From contig NW_019091357.1 in the NCBI RefSeq assembly GCF_001949145.1, positions 2,490,951-2,551,426 on the forward strand: 60,476 nt of DNA. The letters run 5' to 3'. Of the stretch, positions 11,819-22,810 are shown in pieces; the first letter of the stretch is position 1, and each line of letters starts with the position of its first letter. Origin of the DNA: Acanthaster planci (Eukaryota > Echinodermata > Asteroidea > Valvatida > Acanthasteridae). The notes beneath the pieces were generated by a model, which had not been told where the DNA came from, did not search any database, and saw only the letters and a program-made list of their open reading frames with translations. A program made the position numbers and the translations under genes.

Positions 11819-12918
11819 TATGGGGATTCAACTTGAAATCACTTGGCGTCATTTCAAGGTAGAAACTGTAGGCTTCATAGTTGGCTTAGGGGAGAATACT
11901 GAAGATCTCGCGTCTCTACCACAAAATTCTTGGAGAATATCAGCGTCGCGCCGAAGCGTGGGCAAACGTCGGCTTGATTCTGTTTGGCGTGTTTTTCTGC
12001 AGTGGGGGGGTGGTGGGGTGGTCAGTCTGTGAATTCACTTGTATTTCCCAGCGTAAAGTTTAACATCCGACGAGATTCAAAATCACCTTCAAAAATGCTT
12101 CGAAAAAGTTAATATCCTATGAACTTGTCATTGCGAAGCCGTGAAAACGACAGTTGAAAAAAGAAGGGAAAATTAAAGTTTCCACGCTCCGAGACCCGAC
12201 TCACGCATATTTACGGCCAGTGTAAAGCAGGAAGTCTCTTCTGTCAGGAAGAGGCTCAGGCTGTTCCGGAAAGTAATTTGCACTTCGAAAATTACATTAA
12301 ATCAAGACAACCTTGGCCGTTGCTTATTTTTCTATTGCAGGTCAATTCGCGCGGGAAACAATCGACGTTTGCATCCAATTGACTCTTTTAATGCGAACTC
12401 TTGGCTGAACGAATCCACGTACAGTACATGTACGTAGTACTATCGCGCACATGCCACTCACTGTCGTCGGTAATTAAATGGCATTTTTGTGCGTCCAAGC
12501 CGACGCTGTGACGGGTCAAAGAGCGCGGCAAATATCAACAAATGATGACGTCAAAATGGTCGTGTCAGTTGTTCAGTGCATGCTCAGTGTATGGCATAAT
12601 AAGTTTCGCCAGAGGTCCGCTAACTTTGTCCGACCATGGTCCAGCGGCCCGTAACCTTTTGCCATGTCTTGTTTCAGAAAACGCGATGATGCCATAACTG
12701 AAAGCAATAAGTGGGATTTCTCGCGGCCCGTGGAGGTCACGAAGCACTTCAGCCGCTCCAAACGGAACTTCATGTATACAGCCAACAGTTATTAGATGAC
12801 ATTGTGTCTGGACTCTGTTCTCAACTTGGCGAGCGTTAAAACGCTACACTCCACGGATACAGTGTGGCTGATTGTCTGCAGTCTCGCTGTTCACCTGTGC
12901 GTGAACAATTTTCCCAAC

Positions 12919-13111
12919 NNNNNNNNNNNNNNNNNNNNNNNNNNNNNNNNNNNNNNNNNNNNNNNNNNNNNNNNNNNNNNNNNNNNNNNNNNNNNNNNNN
13001 NNNNNNNNNNNNNNNNNNNNNNNNNNNNNNNNNNNNNNNNNNNNNNNNNNNNNNNNNNNNNNNNNNNNNNNNNNNNNNNNNNNNNNNNNNNNNNNNNNNN
13101 NNNNNNNNNNN
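12919..13111. other. Assembly gap (193 N)
   Basis: A run of 193 N bases directly precedes the first copy of the transporter first-exon segment. Confidence 1.
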
Positions 13112-13244
13112 AAGTACATGTACGTAACACCCGTAAATGGTAATGTCAACAGACAAGCAACCTCGTCGGAAGAACAGAGAACTGAATTTTATTTAAGAGT
13201 CACCGGTGCATATCTCCCCGTCGGCTGCACCATTCGGCGACGTG

Positions 13245-13509
13245 ATGGGAAAAAATCGCTCTGCCCGGCGTAGGCTCAAGCGAGGCAAGGATCCGGCCAG
13301 TGTTGCAGCGGCTGGTCTCGCTTACGAGCCGCCGGACGGGGGTTGGGGCTGGCTGGTCGCCGTCGGCTCCTTCACCGAGATGTTCCTGACGATGGGAACG
13401 CTGCTGTGCAGCGGCGTCTACTTCACGCCGGTACAGGAAGAGTTCGAGGTCAGCAGCGCCGAACTAGGATGGATCATAAGTTCCGGCTCCACTTTGCTTT
13501 CAGCAACAT
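13245..13509 (+). other. Second copy of SLC16 exon 1 (allelic or duplicated)
   Basis: It is the same coding exon as 14465-14729, from the same ATG to the same GTGAGT donor. I see one coding difference (Arg here, Trp in the other copy at about residue 7) and a few silent changes. It could splice to exon 2 in frame if it were really in the genome, acting as an alternative first exon. Confidence 0.8.
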
Positions 13510-14330
13510 GTGAGTCCAGTCTTCATGTTCATCCATTTTATACATTTGAACGCTTGCCCAAAGAAGAAAGGCAAACATTACAACATTGGGAAAAACCTGT
13601 GGCCGTTTTTTTTTCAGCTCCACTCCCCCGTACTGATTCCCGCATCGTCACCTCTTAGGGTCAAATCCCACTCCCAGGGAGGTCAAGGCGATATGTGGGT
13701 GGTGACGACAGAAATTTATTTTGTCTTCATATTGGCTGGTGCCAGACGCAACAAAAGTGCACACCATGCGGCGTGGCACTAATTGATTCATGGAAAAATT
13801 CGCAGCTGATGAACTCCATTACAAATCAGGCAACTCAAGCGTTCTGTTTACTCACACACGGTCACAGTTCCTGTTCCCTGACTTTGAATTGTAATAGTTG
13901 CAACAGTGCAAAGTGTAGCAAGAGCAATAATTAAGCCGCGACTATAGATAAAGACCCAGAAAAATCAAACACGCGAAGTCGACGGTGTTTTACTGTGCCA
14001 ATAGCATTTTCTTAGACAAAGCGAGGTAGTCTAACCATTGCCCTGATTAAAACTAAGGTGCTGATTAAGTTTTACTTCATGTTTTAGGCGTTTAATACTT
14101 TCTAGGCGTGAGTTAACTTAAGCCAACAATGCAGTTGTGGCTACTGTCGGTTTCCCTCGAGCCCTGGTCTCACTTAACGATGAAGGAAAATAATGTGACA
14201 TTTGGTTGTCATCACTGCTTGGTGGTTGTTTTTTTTTTGGGGGGGGGAGGCGAGAAGGATTGAGGAAGGACGTGTGGAAATGGATACCATTCCACGCCCT
14301 CCCAACAACTGACTTGTTTTTTTTTGGGGG

Positions 14331-14331
14331 N
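14331..14331. other. Single-N contig joint
   Basis: One N follows a truncated T9-G5 run and precedes the second copy of the duplicated segment. Confidence 0.9.
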
Positions 14332-14464
14332 ATGTACATGTACGGAACACCCGTAAATGGTAATGTCAACTGACAGGCAACCTCGTCGGAAGAACAGAGA
14401 ACTGAATTTTATTTAAGAGTCACCGGTGCATATCTCCCCGTCGGCTGCACCATTCGGCGACGTG

Positions 14465-17400
14465 ATGGGAAAAAATCGCTCTGCCTGGCGTAGGCTCAAG
14501 CGAGGCAAGGATCCGGCCAGTGTTGCAGCGGCTGGTCTCGCTTACGAGCCGCCGGACGGGGGTTGGGGCTGGCTGGTCGCCGTCGGCTCCTTCACCGAGA
14601 TGTTCCTGACGATGGGAACGCTGCTGTGTAGCGGCGTCTACTTCACGCCGGTACAGGAAGAGTTCGAGGTCAGCAGTGCCGAACTAGGATGGATCATAAG
14701 TTCCGGCTCCACTTTGCTTTCAGCAACATGTGAGTCCAGTCTTCATATAAAAATTCTTTCCTCCTCCACACTGAATTTCTGTTCATGTTCATCCATTTTA
14801 TACATTTGAACGCTTGCCCAAAGAAGAAAGGCAAACATTACAACATTGGGAAAAACCTGTGGCCGTTTTTTTTTCAGCTCCACTCCCCCGTACTGATTCC
14901 CGCATCGTCACCTCTTAGGGTCAAATCCCACTCCCAGGGAGGTCAAGGCGATATGTGGGTGGTGACGACAGAAATTTATTTTGTCTTCACATTGGCTGGT
15001 GCCAGACGCAACAAAAGTGCACACCATGCGGCGTGGCACTAATTGATTCATGGAAAAATTCGCAGCTGATGAACTCCATTACAAATCAGGCAACTCAAGC
15101 GTTCTGTTTACTCACACACGGTCACAGTTCCCTGACTTTGAATTGTAATAGTTGCAACAGTGTAAAGTGTAGCAAGAGCAATAATTAAGCCGCGACTATA
15201 GTTAAAGACCAAGAAAAATCAAACACGCGAAGTCGACGGTGTTTTACTGTGCCAATAGCATTTTCTTAGACAAAGCGAGGTAGTCTAACCATTGCCCTGA
15301 TTAAAACTAAGGTACTGATTAAGTTTTACTTCATGCTTTAGGCGTTTAATACTTTCTAGGCGTGAGTTAACTTAAGCCAACAATGCAGTTGTGGCTACTG
15401 TCGGTTTCCCTCGAGCCCTGCGTTGGGCACGTGGTCTCACTTAACGATGAAGGAAAAGAATGTGTCATTTGGTTGTCATCACTGCTTGGTGGTTGTTTTT
15501 TTTTGGGGGGGGGAGGCGAGAAGGATTGAGGAAGGACGTGTGGAAATGGATACCATTCCGCGTCCTCCCGACAACTGACTTGTTTTTTTTTTGGGGGGGG
15601 GGGTGTCTGCACGCAGGCCCGATCGGCAGCGCCTGCGTCAAGAGGTTCGGTTGCCGAGTGACGTCGCTGATTGGCGGGTCGGCTGTGGCCTGTGGGTTCA
15701 TCGCCAGTTCCTTCGCTGGGTCCAGCATCCACATTTTCATCACGCTGGGTCTGATTGCAGGTATGTTGAGTTTTTTTTTTCCTTGTGTTCCCTTGGCCCA
15801 CAGTCGCATGTTTTCATATCCCCAAAGTAAAAGAAAATTTCCAAAGGTTTTCACTAAGTCTTCATTTTCCAGCTTGTTACTTACACTCAAAATTCAACTT
15901 TTAAGCCCATTTTTTTTTTGGAAGTTCGGCTTCAGAGTAGTCCGTATTTGGACAAATCCAAACCACCAGTATTTTTATGTTTTGTCAACTGCACAGCTAT
16001 CTCGTTGTCTTCTGACCTCACGTGGAAAATGTTTGGTTCTGCCCCGCTTTCCGGTGGTGACTACATGTATACTCAGCGACTTGAACAAGGCCCAGGCCAC
16101 CAGTCAAAATGTTTGGTGACCTTCGGTATCATAAAATCAACCCTTGAACTATGGATTGCTATTTAGGTCGACAGTCGGCGACAGCGTTGCTTAGCAGGAG
16201 TCATACATTGTGCACGCCTGCAGTATGTGTGTGTTACTAACAAAAACTATATCATCGCTGATATTCTATATGCAAATTTGTAAGGGTCACATGTAGCCTA
16301 CATCACGAGTCTGGGCAAAATGTCTGGCAACTGCGAGAGTCCCTGGAATGTCGATCGTATCGGGGCTCATTAGCCGCCGAGGGTTACGCATGATGTAAGG
16401 TTTACAATAAAACGTAGTCATGTATGCTGTGCTCCAGAGGACGTGACCAGACAGCAAAACGTATTCCACTCTGACTGCAAAAACTCGGACCGTCTCCTTT
16501 TTCTGGCACCTGGATTCCCACACAGTCAATCCCTTTATGATATCACTCTGATCGTAAATATTAGCAGGCCCGCTGGACCCGTGATAGATATTTGGGGGTT
16601 TTAAAAACGGTGAAGAGTCGAAGGACCATTTCCGTAAAGGAGACACAACGATTTTATAAAAACAAACAAAAGTTGACGTCATGGGTGAAGTGAAACGTGA
16701 AATCAATGTTTTGTAGGTGTGTTGGTTCAACACATTGAAATATCCACTCGTTCATAAGGCGTTTTGGTTTTATTAGACGCACATGGGCTTGAATTTGGCC
16801 GATTACGAGAACGATAGAGTTGCCATGGTGCATGGCTTGCCCACGCCACTCACTTGAGGTTAAGTGACCAGTCTGTGAGCGCAGTAAGCAAAGCCAGTTT
16901 TCTGTTGACCCGTACCGAACTTCGTTCCCCTTCCGCAGGCATTGGCTCCGGACTCGTGTTTGTTTCGGCAACGGTCATTCTCGGCCACTACTTCAAGAGG
17001 CGCTACGCCATCGTCAATGGGCTGGCCTTCACCGGCCCCGGCATCGCCATCTTCGTGTTGCCGCCGTTGCTGGACTACCTCATCAAAAACTACGGATGGA
17101 GGGGCTCGCTCCTGATACAAGGCGCCATCGGGATGCACACCGTGGCGGCGGCGGCGCTGTTTCGACCGCTGCCCAGTGAGCTGTGTTATCGTAGCCACAG
17201 GAAGACTGGCTCCAAACGCAGCAACCTGACGGCGGCGAGCTATTCGCGTATTGAAATGGAGGAATTTGAAACTGGGTGCTCGGAGAGGGACGAGACTAAA
17301 TCGGCAATTGATGAAAATGGCAACAGGAGGGACGATGATTTGCTAAAGGAAGGGGTGACGGAAAGCCACGTTGATTCTACTGCGAGTATAACATCGGACA

Positions 17401-18620
17401 AGGAAATGAATTTATCAAAATGGAGAGGTTCTTCCTCGAGTATTTGCCAATCTCCGAGTGCCGAAATCGGGCAAGTCCGGGATCCGGTGCCAGCAGATCA
17501 CATGGCGTTCGACAGTGAATCGGGAGCAGACGCTTCGGAAAGTAATGAGGAAAGCGTGGACCAATCAGACGCGGCTTGCAACGGCAGCGACCAATCGAAA
17601 CGCGTCAGGCGTTCTTCGTCAGACAGGCTGAGCTTCCGGAACAACTGTTGGCCTCTGTACGCGGCGGCGTTCGTGCTGGTCTGCCCAGTCAGCTTCTTCC
17701 AAGCCTGTGCCTTCTACTCAGTTACTATCCACTTGGTCGCCCGCACGGGCCTAGTGGGCGTGTCGGCCCACTTGGCCGGTATGTCGCTGTCGGCCCTGGG
17801 CGCGGGGTCCTCGTTCACCAGACTGGCCCACGGCTGGTTCATCCACCGCGGCCTGGTCTCCGCCATCACGGCCTACATTATCGCCCTAATCGTAGGGGTG
17901 ATTGGCGCATTCGGCAACGCCGTGTCTCGGACCTACGTCGGCGTGATGATAGCGTGCCTTGTCATCGGTTTCTCCTCAGGTTCCGTGTACCCGCTCGTCC
18001 CAGTAGTACTGCGAGATTTGGTTAGTCTCAGGGGACTGCCTACAACCTATGGATTAGCAATGTTCTTTGACAGCTGTGGAGTATTTGCTGGCGGCTTCAC
18101 GGCAGGTTAGTTGTTTTCCGAGCTGAGAGTTGCGACATGAGTATCTCAATAGTGGGAACCAAAATGGTGGATCATGCGTCGGTGCACGCAAAATTAACAA
18201 CCATTTTGGTTCCAGCGTCTGAAGTTGGCGCTTCTCTCTCTATAAACAGCTGTGGTTCTTTTCATTGATTAACACCAGTCTTTAAAACTTGAAATGATTT
18301 AAAAATTTAAGGATTCTTGCATTTAAACCTCCCTTTGGCTTATGGCTGGAATACTTTCAGGGGATTGCGGCAAAGTGCTCTTTCAACCTCTCTTTGACAA
18401 GTATTGAAACCATTTTTCCTATCGTGCTGCAGGGCTTTTGCGTGACGTCACAGGCACCTACACGGCATCCTTTTGTACCACTGGAGTATATTACTCCATA
18501 GCTACATTATTTTTAATCCTCGTCTTCTTCATCATGAGATTGCACCGTGGACGTGAGCAAGCGGAAGCTGAAGTGGTACCCAGTGAGCGGCTGGAGAATG
18601 GAGACTACCAGAACGTTTGA
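14465..18620 (+). CDS. Monocarboxylate transporter family protein (SLC16/MCT)
   Basis: Four exons (14465-14729, 15617-15760, 16939-18105, 18433-18620) give a 587-residue major-facilitator protein. Residues near 40-55 contain PPDGGWGWLVAVGSF, the MCT signature of the first membrane helix. Exon 2 has the KRFGCR loop motif and the GGSAVACGF helix. Exon 3 gives helices 4-6, a hydrophilic cytoplasmic loop of about 150 residues rich in Ser, Asp and Glu (about 215-368), and helices 7-11. Exon 4 has RDVTGTYTASF and the last helix, then a short acidic tail. The family carries lactate, pyruvate, ketone bodies, aromatic amino acids or thyroid hormone, usually with protons, across the plasma membrane. 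The substrate cannot be told from the sequence. All introns are phase 1. The start is the first in-frame ATG after CCATTCGGCGACGTG. The loop is long for the family. Confidence 0.93.
15583..15616 (+). other. Poly-T/poly-G tract at the 3' splice site of transporter exon 2
   Basis: About ten T and about eleven G precede GTGTCTGCACGCAG. A G run inside the usual pyrimidine tract is unusual and lies at a contig-prone spot. Confidence 0.6.
18115..18258. mobile_element. Short repeat family 4, copy B
   Basis: It carries GAGTTGCGACATGAGTATC, then GGGAACCAAAATGG, and on the far side CCATTTTGGTTCCAGCG and CTGAAGTTGGCGC. It lies at the start of the last transporter intron, about ten bases after the exon 3 donor, and is the reverse-oriented partner of 8890-9055. 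Confidence 0.6.
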
Positions 18621-19598
18621 CTTCCAGTCTGCAAGTAATGAACCTGAACAGTGGTGGTGGCGTGAGACTGAAGTATTGTAAAGAGAAGTATCGTGTCTAA
18701 TGCTTACAAAGCGTGTTGCATTCGAAAAGAATGTCCAACTGTCATCTCTGCTTGTTTGTGGATTTCGTTGTTATATTTGCCGCACAAAGAACCATTTCTA
18801 CGATGGAAGCTAGGTTTGGGATTATGTATTTCTTCACAATAGCTTACCGCACGAAATATATAAGTATTTTTCTTTCCTTGAAATGTTTCTGGCTTTAATT
18901 TGGCATTACCTTCGAAGTCTACTTTGCGAATATATGTATAACATGTTAAAACTTGGGGAACTAACACAGATGTTACCTCAGTTTCTAGTGATGAGCGTTT
19001 ATCTGTATACATTGAATGAAAAAAAACCTTATGCTAAAAGAGTGAATTTAACTGTATAGAATTAACACATAAAGATTACGCGATAAAATATCAAACACGT
19101 ATTTAAGTCAATGGATCGTGGTGGGCATTAAATGAATGCATGAATTATATTATCATGGTGATTAATTATATGACATGAGCTATTTATTTTGGCTTCCTTT
19201 GCAAGATTTGTACGTGTTTCCATCCGTTACTGTCCCTCACCTTTATGCTCTAAGCACCTCAGTTTCTTACATCGTGTAGCAAGGCTTTGCTTTAGGTCAA
19301 CGCGCACAATACAGTGGAACACTGTTACAGCAAGGTCCTTGAGACCTAACAAATTACCTTGTTATAATCGTTAGCTTATATTAATTAGCAGAAGTGGAGA
19401 ACAAAGACTTGGGACCTAAAATTGACCTTGTTATAAACGTGACCTTGTATATTTAAAGTGGTCTGTGTTCGATCGTATACTGATTTTAAGGTAATACACG
19501 TGTCGTCACAGTTGAACCTCGTTAATTAATAAGATATCCTTTGAACTTTGCAGATTATGCAGATTACTTTGTTATAGCAGGAACCAGTCATTATGAGG

Positions 19599-19604
19599 AA
19601 TAAA
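19599..19604 (+). terminator. Candidate poly(A) signal, transporter gene
   Basis: A plus-strand AATAAA about 980 bases after the transporter stop. It is the first clear hexamer I noticed, and no transcript evidence is available. Confidence 0.3.
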
Positions 19605-20740
19605 AACAATGAAGAACAAAGAATTGGGATCTAAAAATTTCCTTATGAGCAGAATATTGTATTAACAGGACATATTCTTTGAGTTTTGGTGAGTTAGTCC
19701 TCAGTTCAGTCCTATCTGCTTCAGTTTACAGTGAAATACCGGGAATCCTTGGGGGAAATTGTTAGCAAACGGGAGGGAAGCTTTTTTCTTGACTCGTAGT
19801 TGAATATTCAATTAATCAAGCAAGCAAAAAACAAAAGACAAAGTCAAAGATAAAAAAGGAACGAACGAACAAAACGAAGTAAAACTAAACAAAAACGAAA
19901 GTAACCAACAGGGCACCAGTGCATTCCCTTACGCTAACAGGAACCTAGGGGGCCTCCGCTTACAGGCCTAAGGCCTACATATGTACATTCTTAGCACTTT
20001 ATAACCTGATGAACTTGACAAAGAAGGTAAATAATCCATCAACGGAAATCACTTGAAACATTTTTGCAGAAAGGCAAATTAGGAGCAGCTTCTCACAAGC
20101 TACAGGAAACCAAATCATCCGGCATTTCCCTTGGGCAGAAGAGAGGGACCTCGATTTTTCACCAGCCAAGTTTTGGGCTCTCAACTAACCATGGCAACGG
20201 GGTTATTTCATCATACGTTTGCACAGAGAGTGGATTTTCGTTTCATACGGCTAACAGTGCTCTGTAGTCGGCACTTTAATTCATGCTGTGCAGAGAAAAA
20301 GAGTTGGACTGATTGTTACACACCCTGGTTCTAAAACACGCTATTGTACACGCCTTATCTTAAACACGGTTTAAAGTACCATGCAGATTTCTGGGCTACA
20401 TCAACTTAAACCCTGAGCACATTCAAAGGTCAGCTGAGCCGCCGTCCTTATTTTTGTTGTTGAAACACACGCAGATTTCCGTAGAAAGGTGTACACAACA
20501 ACTGTCACAAAATCTGTGAGTTTTAGTGACACAGGTGCATAAAAATCAACATCAAAACTTACTTGGAAAACCCGTGGTGGAGTGTGGACAGCACAGAGTG
20601 AAACCTACCCGTATAAGCCGATGATTTTGAACTGCCGCGCCCTTTCATTTGAAAAGGACGACCCGGCTCTAATTAATGCAAAATATCAGTGCGCCCATAT
20701 GCAAAGTAGTCCCCCTTGAGTGATGTGGTCGGTGTTCCCG

Positions 20741-20862
20741 AATAAGCCTTATGCGAGTTCTTTAAATTTACGTGAACACAACAACTTGAATTCTCCATAC
20801 TAAAACCACTGTTGCTATACCTCGTGATTCGGGGCAAGCTTTTGCTTAGTTATGTAAGAGAC
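20741..20862. mobile_element. Palindromic MITE family 1, copy b (one end only)
   Basis: It starts AATAAGCCTTATGCGAGTT and includes CGTGATTCGGGGCAAGCTTT. The right half is missing, so it is a truncated copy. Confidence 0.6.
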
Positions 20863-21624
20863 GTGTGAGTCATTCGGCTGAGCTTGGTAACAAAATAATG
20901 GTTTTACCTCTACATTCATAGGCTCACCTTTCTGTGCATTCTGTAAATTTATTGCGTGTCTGTTTTCCTATCCTTGAACCACCCTGCCACATTCATTATG
21001 AAAACGCAGCTTGTATCGGCGAACCACGAGAATTTTTTGAGTCGGCATTTCATTTCAGCCACCTTTTGAGTTGTTCCAAGCAAGGAAAGCAGTAGTTGAA
21101 GCAATCTTATCAACACGCTTCATGTACGCTGGCCGAAGTTCGAGAATCACGCTGGCCTAATCAGTTGAAAACCCAGGCGTGCATAATTTCGCGCGCGAGC
21201 TGAGCATGCCGTTAACCTCGAAGATCGTAGCAGTCGTGTCTTTACCCGCACGTCGTTTACTTCAGCTCTCGGCAACTGAAGTGGAAGCTTCAGGAATGAT
21301 TGCGCCCTCAATCGGCCGCCGTGTCCCAGTGACTTCCAGTTTATCTACTCACCTTGTTATTGAGAGAATTTCCTCTCAGGACGAGATGAGAGATCCAATC
21401 GACCAGCTTTCTGTATCCAGATTGACGTTTTCTTCCTCTGGAGCGTGTCCAAATTTGATGCTTGCAGCTTTTAATTGGCTGCAAATTTTGAACCTGCCGT
21501 TCCCAAATACTCAAAGTGTATTGCCAATACATGTAGGCCTACATGCATTCATTTAAATCACCGTGATTAATTCAAAAAGACCAAGCAACAACCGAACTTA
21601 ATACGGGCGATTTACAATACATGT

Positions 21625-21770
21625 AGTGCGCCTCCAAGAGTTTGCAAAGCGTTCGTCAATCACAATGCGCGAAATCTGTCGACCCAGTGCGTGTCTGGAA
21701 AGGGTCAACAGATTTCGCGCGATGTGATTGGCTAACGCGTTGCAAACTCTTGGAGGCGCACTATTGTATT
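21625..21770. repeat. Near-perfect hairpin repeat (family 3)
   Basis: The left arm runs GTGCGCCTCCAAGAGTTTGC, CAATCACA, GCGCGAAATCTGT. The right arm is its reverse complement with few mismatches: ACAGATTTCGCGCG, TGTGATTG, GCAAACTCTTGGAGGCGCAC. Arms are about 60 bases around a short loop. This is the shape of a small foldback transposon. Confidence 0.75.
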
Positions 21771-21840
21771 ATCTGCTTAACCTGTAATACTGAATACCAG
21801 AAGGAGATAAATAAGCAAAAGTTGGAACTGCATTGTGTTG

Positions 21841-21846
21841 TTTATT
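21841..21846 (-). terminator. Candidate poly(A) signal, receptor gene
   Basis: TTTATT on the plus strand reads AATAAA on the minus strand, about 965 bases past the receptor stop. Confidence 0.3.
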
Positions 21847-22338
21847 AATTTTGTCCTTAGCTGAAGCAGATCAAGTTGTTCTTTCTACACTCTGGGAGCA
21901 GGCGCACTGGGCGTGGGTGTTTCATTGCCTGTACTCAAGCATTTTCATAAATGCTTCATTTTTAATCCAATCAATTGCGCGAGCCACAATCACGTGTGTC
22001 TTTTTTCTTTTTATTGCTGAACAATATTGTTTATAAATAGTAACTAGGTACTAATAAAATTTGAAAGAGCGGCCACAATGGAGCGTACGGTCCAGCCCAC
22101 CAAAGGCAATTTGATAAGAACATGTAATAGCATTGCTTAAAAAGTTATTCTCATTAAAAAAAAAACACTCTTAAAACTATTTACAATGCATAAAGTAAGC
22201 TAAAACTTTTCAGTAAAAATGAAGACTGTCTTTGCACATGGGTCAAGCTTTTGGCAGAAAAATGCCAACAACACAGGAAAGGAATACACCATGCTTTAAC
22301 ACAACACAAGTGTTTATCTCATGAGATGTACAGGCGTC

Positions 22339-22704
22339 AATAAGCCATTTGCGAGTTAAATTTGAATAAAAACTGGTACACTGAGTTCTTTAAATTCACG
22401 TGAACATAACAACTTGAATTCTCCATACTAAAACAACTGTTGCTATACCTCGTGATTCGGGGCAAGCTTTTGCTTACTTACGTAAGAGACGCCTTGCAAC
22501 AATACACTGTTCTCCACGGATAAGAACGGCACAAAGGAACCAGTCCATTCCAGAGATGGTGGTCACTGTGCAAAAGCTTGCCCCGAATCACGAGGTATAG
22601 CAACGGTGTCTTTAGTCTGGGGAATTCAAATTGTTACGTTTCTATGCAATCAGATAACACAGTGTACCATATTTGATTCAAATTAAACTCGCAAGTGGCT
22701 TATT
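22339..22704. mobile_element. Palindromic MITE family 1, copy c (most complete)
   Basis: The left end AATAAGCCATTTGCGAGTT mirrors the right end AACTCGCAAGTGGCTTATT. A second inverted pair inside is GTTGCTATACCTCGTGATTC against GAATCACGAGGTATAGCAAC, each flanking GGGGCAAGCTTTTGC or its complement. The 366-base element is almost wholly foldback and has no coding capacity. Confidence 0.8.
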
Positions 22705-22810
22705 TAAAGAATACATGTACACGTAGTTGATTCAACCTGGAATTTCAGTCAGAATCTTCACTACCATTTCACAGAACCACCAACAAGGCTCCAGTTATGC
22801 TTGCGGTGGT

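Larger units (their letters stand above)
6144..13111. other. Gene-free stretch with short repeats and an assembly gap
   Basis: I see no exon that can be joined to the genes on either side. Open frames here, including one of about 200 codons at 10786-11397 with an equally long antisense frame, show no recognisable domain. The stretch holds the repeats listed separately at 8393-9055, 9475-9560, 9802-10060 and 11654-11818. Confidence 0.5.
13112..15595. repeat. 1.2-kb near-identical direct duplication around transporter exon 1
   Basis: Bases 13112-14330 and 14332-15595 are the same sequence with scattered substitutions and a 38-base or so insertion at about 14746-14783 in the second copy. Each starts with GTACATGTACG and ends in a poly-T/poly-G run. 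The first copy is bounded by N gaps on both sides. An allelic contig placed in tandem is more likely than a true duplication, but sequence alone cannot decide. Confidence 0.85.
18621..22810. other. Intergenic stretch between transporter and receptor 3' ends
   Basis: The two genes converge here, so both 3' untranslated regions are expected. I see repeated AACAAAGACTTGGGACCTA-type units at about 19390-19640, two family 1 MITE copies and a hairpin repeat, but no protein-coding gene. Confidence 0.5.

Noticed and set aside
22339-22704. CRISPR-like or direct-repeat array
   Set aside because: The repeats are inverted, nested and dispersed, as in a foldback transposon. There are no spacer-separated direct repeats, and the genome is eukaryotic.
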